Shown piece by piece: positions 13,842 through 15,258 of a DNA stretch of 15,258 bases (position 1 is the first letter of the stretch; each line of letters starts with the position of its first letter). The stretch is from NCBI GenBank assembly GCA_964517355.1, contig CAZFCK010000109.1, forward strand, positions 1-15,258, read 5' to 3'. A model generated the notes under the pieces. That model worked only from the letters and a program-made list of their open reading frames with translations. It was not told the DNA's origin and did no database searches. A program made the translations under genes and the position numbers. Source of the DNA: CAZFCK01 sp964517355. Lineage in GTDB: Bacteria > Desulfobacterota > Desulfovibrionia > Desulfovibrionales > Desulfovibrionaceae.

Positions 13842-14834
13842 ATGACCAGCAAACAAGCTCCACAGCAAAATTTCGCCTTGGATCTGGTTCGGGTCACGGA
13901 ATCGGCGGCGTTAAGCGCGGCGCGCTGGCTGGGCAAAGGGGACAAGAACAGCGGCGATCAGGCCGCTGTGGACGCCATGCGGCTGACGTTCAACGCCCTG
14001 CATATCCAGGGCACCGTGGTTATCGGAGAAGGAGAGAAAGACCAGGCCCCGATGCTTTACAACGGCGAACGGGTTGGCAGCGGCACAGGTCCGGTCCTCG
14101 ACGTGGCCGTTGACCCGGTGGAAGGAACCAGCCTGCTGGCTTTTGGACGTCCCAACGCCATTTGCGTTGTGGGCGTGGCTCCGACTGGCAGCATGTTCTC
14201 ACCTGGGCCCAGTTATTACATGAAAAAACTTGTTGTGCCCCCTGCAGCGCGGGACGTGGTCGACATCGATGCTCCAGTACATGAAAACCTGCACAACACG
14301 GCGCAGGCCTTGGGCAAAGATATGGACGACCTTGTCGTCTTCGTTTTGGACAAACCCCGCCACGCCTCGCTCATCGAGGAGATTCGCGCCGCGGGTGCAC
14401 GCATCCAGCTGCATACGGATGGCGACGTTGCCGGAGCCTTGATGGTTGTCAGTCCTCATGCCGAAGTGGACATGATGCTCGGCACAGGAGGCACGCCCGA
14501 AGGCGTTATCACGGCATGCGCGCTGCATGGCACCGGCGGCCGCATGCTTTGCAGGTTGGACCCGCAATCGGAAGCTGAAAAACACAGGATTATGGACGCA
14601 GGCGGCGATCTTCAGACAATCCTCACGGAAGCGGACCTCGTCCGTTCTGAAGACACTTTTTTCGCCTGCACAGGCATTTCCAGCGGCTCGTTCCTTCGTG
14701 GCGTAAAATTCACGGGCCAGGGGGCGGTGACCCACTCCCTGGTTATCCGCGGAAAAACCGGCACGGTACGCTTTATTGAAAGCCACCACAATCTGCAGCG
14801 CTTGATGCGTATCAGCGCTGTAGATTACGATTGA
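13842..14834 (+). CDS. glpX: Class II fructose-1,6-bisphosphatase
   Basis: Hydrolyses fructose 1,6-bisphosphate to fructose 6-phosphate in gluconeogenesis. It has 330 residues, the usual GlpX length. Metal and substrate residues line up with E. coli GlpX: Asp39 (GDKNSGDQAAVDAMR), Glu63 in IGEGEKD, Asp91 and Glu94 in DPVEGT, and Glu220 in GTGGTPEGV. The ATG has GAGG five bases upstream. A 323-base gap with hairpins separates it from rpiB, so it probably has its own promoter, although none stands out. Its last 10 bases overlap the end of the convergent 99-residue gene. Confidence 0.96.
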   Translation: MTSKQAPQQNFALDLVRVTESAALSAARWLGKGDKNSGDQAAVDAMRLTFNALHIQGTVVIGEGEKDQAPMLYNGERVGSGTGPVLDVAVDPVEGTSLLAFGRPNAICVVGVAPTGSMFSPGPSYYMKKLVVPPAARDVVDIDAPVHENLHNTAQALGKDMDDLVVFVLDKPRHASLIEEIRAAGARIQLHTDGDVAGALMVVSPHAEVDMMLGTGGTPEGVITACALHGTGGRMLCRLDPQSEAEKHRIMDAGGDLQTILTEADLVRSEDTFFACTGISSGSFLRGVKFTGQGAVTHSLVIRGKTGTVRFIESHHNLQRLMRISAVDYD

Positions 14835-15124
14835 TCCTCTTCTTCCGAGGTCCAGCGGGACAGTATATCAATTATCTTCAGTGCCTGATCCTTGCTGGAA
14901 ATGGTGAATTTGGACTGGGGCCGGTAGGTGCCCTGCATTTTGCGATAGCGGCGGATCACGTATTTCACCGGCCCGAATTCACCTTTTTTACGGTCCAGGT
15001 CCTGATACTTGAATAAAATTGTGCTCCATGCCCCCTTGGTCAGCACTTCCTTATCCAACTCCTTGACCACAACTACGCCGTCTTCCTCATAATTTACTGT
15101 GAGTTCTTCGATGGTTTCCGCCAT
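14825..15124 (-). CDS. Conserved-looking protein of unknown function, 99 residues
   Basis: Not recognised as a named family. It starts MAETIEELTVNYEEDG at an ATG with a very good ribosome site (AAGGGGG, 4-5 bases upstream). It is small and highly charged: an acidic N-terminus, a basic middle (KYVIRRYRKMQGTYRPQSKF) and an acidic tail (SRWTSEEEDQS). A beta-rich start (VVVVKELDKEVL) followed by helices suggests a compact soluble domain. No signal peptide or membrane segment. It converges on glpX and overlaps it by 10 bases at the 3' ends. The strong start, and codon use unlike a shadow frame, argue that it is real. Confidence 0.8.
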   Translation of the reverse strand: MAETIEELTVNYEEDGVVVVKELDKEVLTKGAWSTILFKYQDLDRKKGEFGPVKYVIRRYRKMQGTYRPQSKFTISSKDQALKIIDILSRWTSEEEDQS

Positions 15125-15208
15125 AATACCCCCTTTGCATGTAATTCAAGCGGTTTTCGCAACTGGTAGCGCAAAGAAATTTTTAAATTTTAAAATATTC
15201 ATAGACAC

Positions 15209-15257
15209 TAGCGCATTTTCGCCTTGAAACAAGGCTCTCCCCTGAAACAATTTCCAA
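15209..15257 (+). repeat. Right terminal copy of the dispersed repeat
   Basis: Exact reverse complement of 1-49. The boxes TGAAACAA occur at 15225-15232 and 15243-15250, again 18 bases apart, and GCCTTG-AAA-CAAGGC (15221-15235) forms a hairpin. It lies about 85 bases upstream of the 99-residue gene and ends one base short of the window edge. An AT-rich stretch (15178-15200) precedes it. Confidence 0.9.
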
Positions 15258-15258
15258 T

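Noticed and set aside
1..15257. Composite transposon or circular element bounded by the terminal repeats
   Set aside because: The ends are inverted, so they are not an overlap of a circular molecule. There is no transposase, and the contents are housekeeping genes in a plausible chromosomal order.

Overview
The window looks like chromosome of a Desulfovibrio-like sulfate reducer (Desulfovibrionaceae or a close relative). This is inferred from gene content, not from a database search: a chemotaxis receptor with a C-terminal H-NOX domain, a short stand-alone ArgA-type acetyltransferase with a Cys-rich tail, a MetH without its reactivation domain, an RpoH with a long acidic N-terminus, and a class II fructose-bisphosphatase. 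The genes are mostly housekeeping. I see no tRNA, rRNA, CRISPR array, transposase or phage gene.

Left block (368-8615, all minus strand), in transcription order: metH (cobalamin methionine synthase), an exported TlpA-type thioredoxin, an argA-like N-acetyltransferase (the last two overlap by 4 bases), an intergenic repeat, a zinc-ribbon/DUF3426 membrane protein, radA, and the H-NOX chemotaxis receptor. A 221-base divergent region separates metH from the right block.

Right block (8837-13518, plus strand): rpoH, a TPR lipoprotein, a LolB-like lipoprotein, a small coiled-coil protein and rpiB. This is a plausible run of co-transcribed genes joining the heat-shock sigma factor to envelope lipoproteins. 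After a 323-base gene-free gap come glpX (plus) and, convergent with it, a 99-residue conserved-looking protein (minus).

The least explained part is the intergenic DNA. (1) A 49-base sequence stands at both extreme ends of the window in perfect inverted orientation, and a diverged copy lies at 5079-5120. The window edges are therefore probably assembly breaks at a dispersed repeat. (2) A different module of about 150 bases, with two hairpins, follows the stop codons of both the chemotaxis gene and rpiB in the same orientation relative to the gene, which suggests a dispersed 3'-end or terminator element. (3) The H-NOX domain keeps a tyrosine at the position that stabilises bound O2 in the Thermoanaerobacter protein, so the receptor may sense O2 rather than only NO. 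(4) A perfect 15-base palindrome overlaps the likely promoter of the TPR lipoprotein gene.
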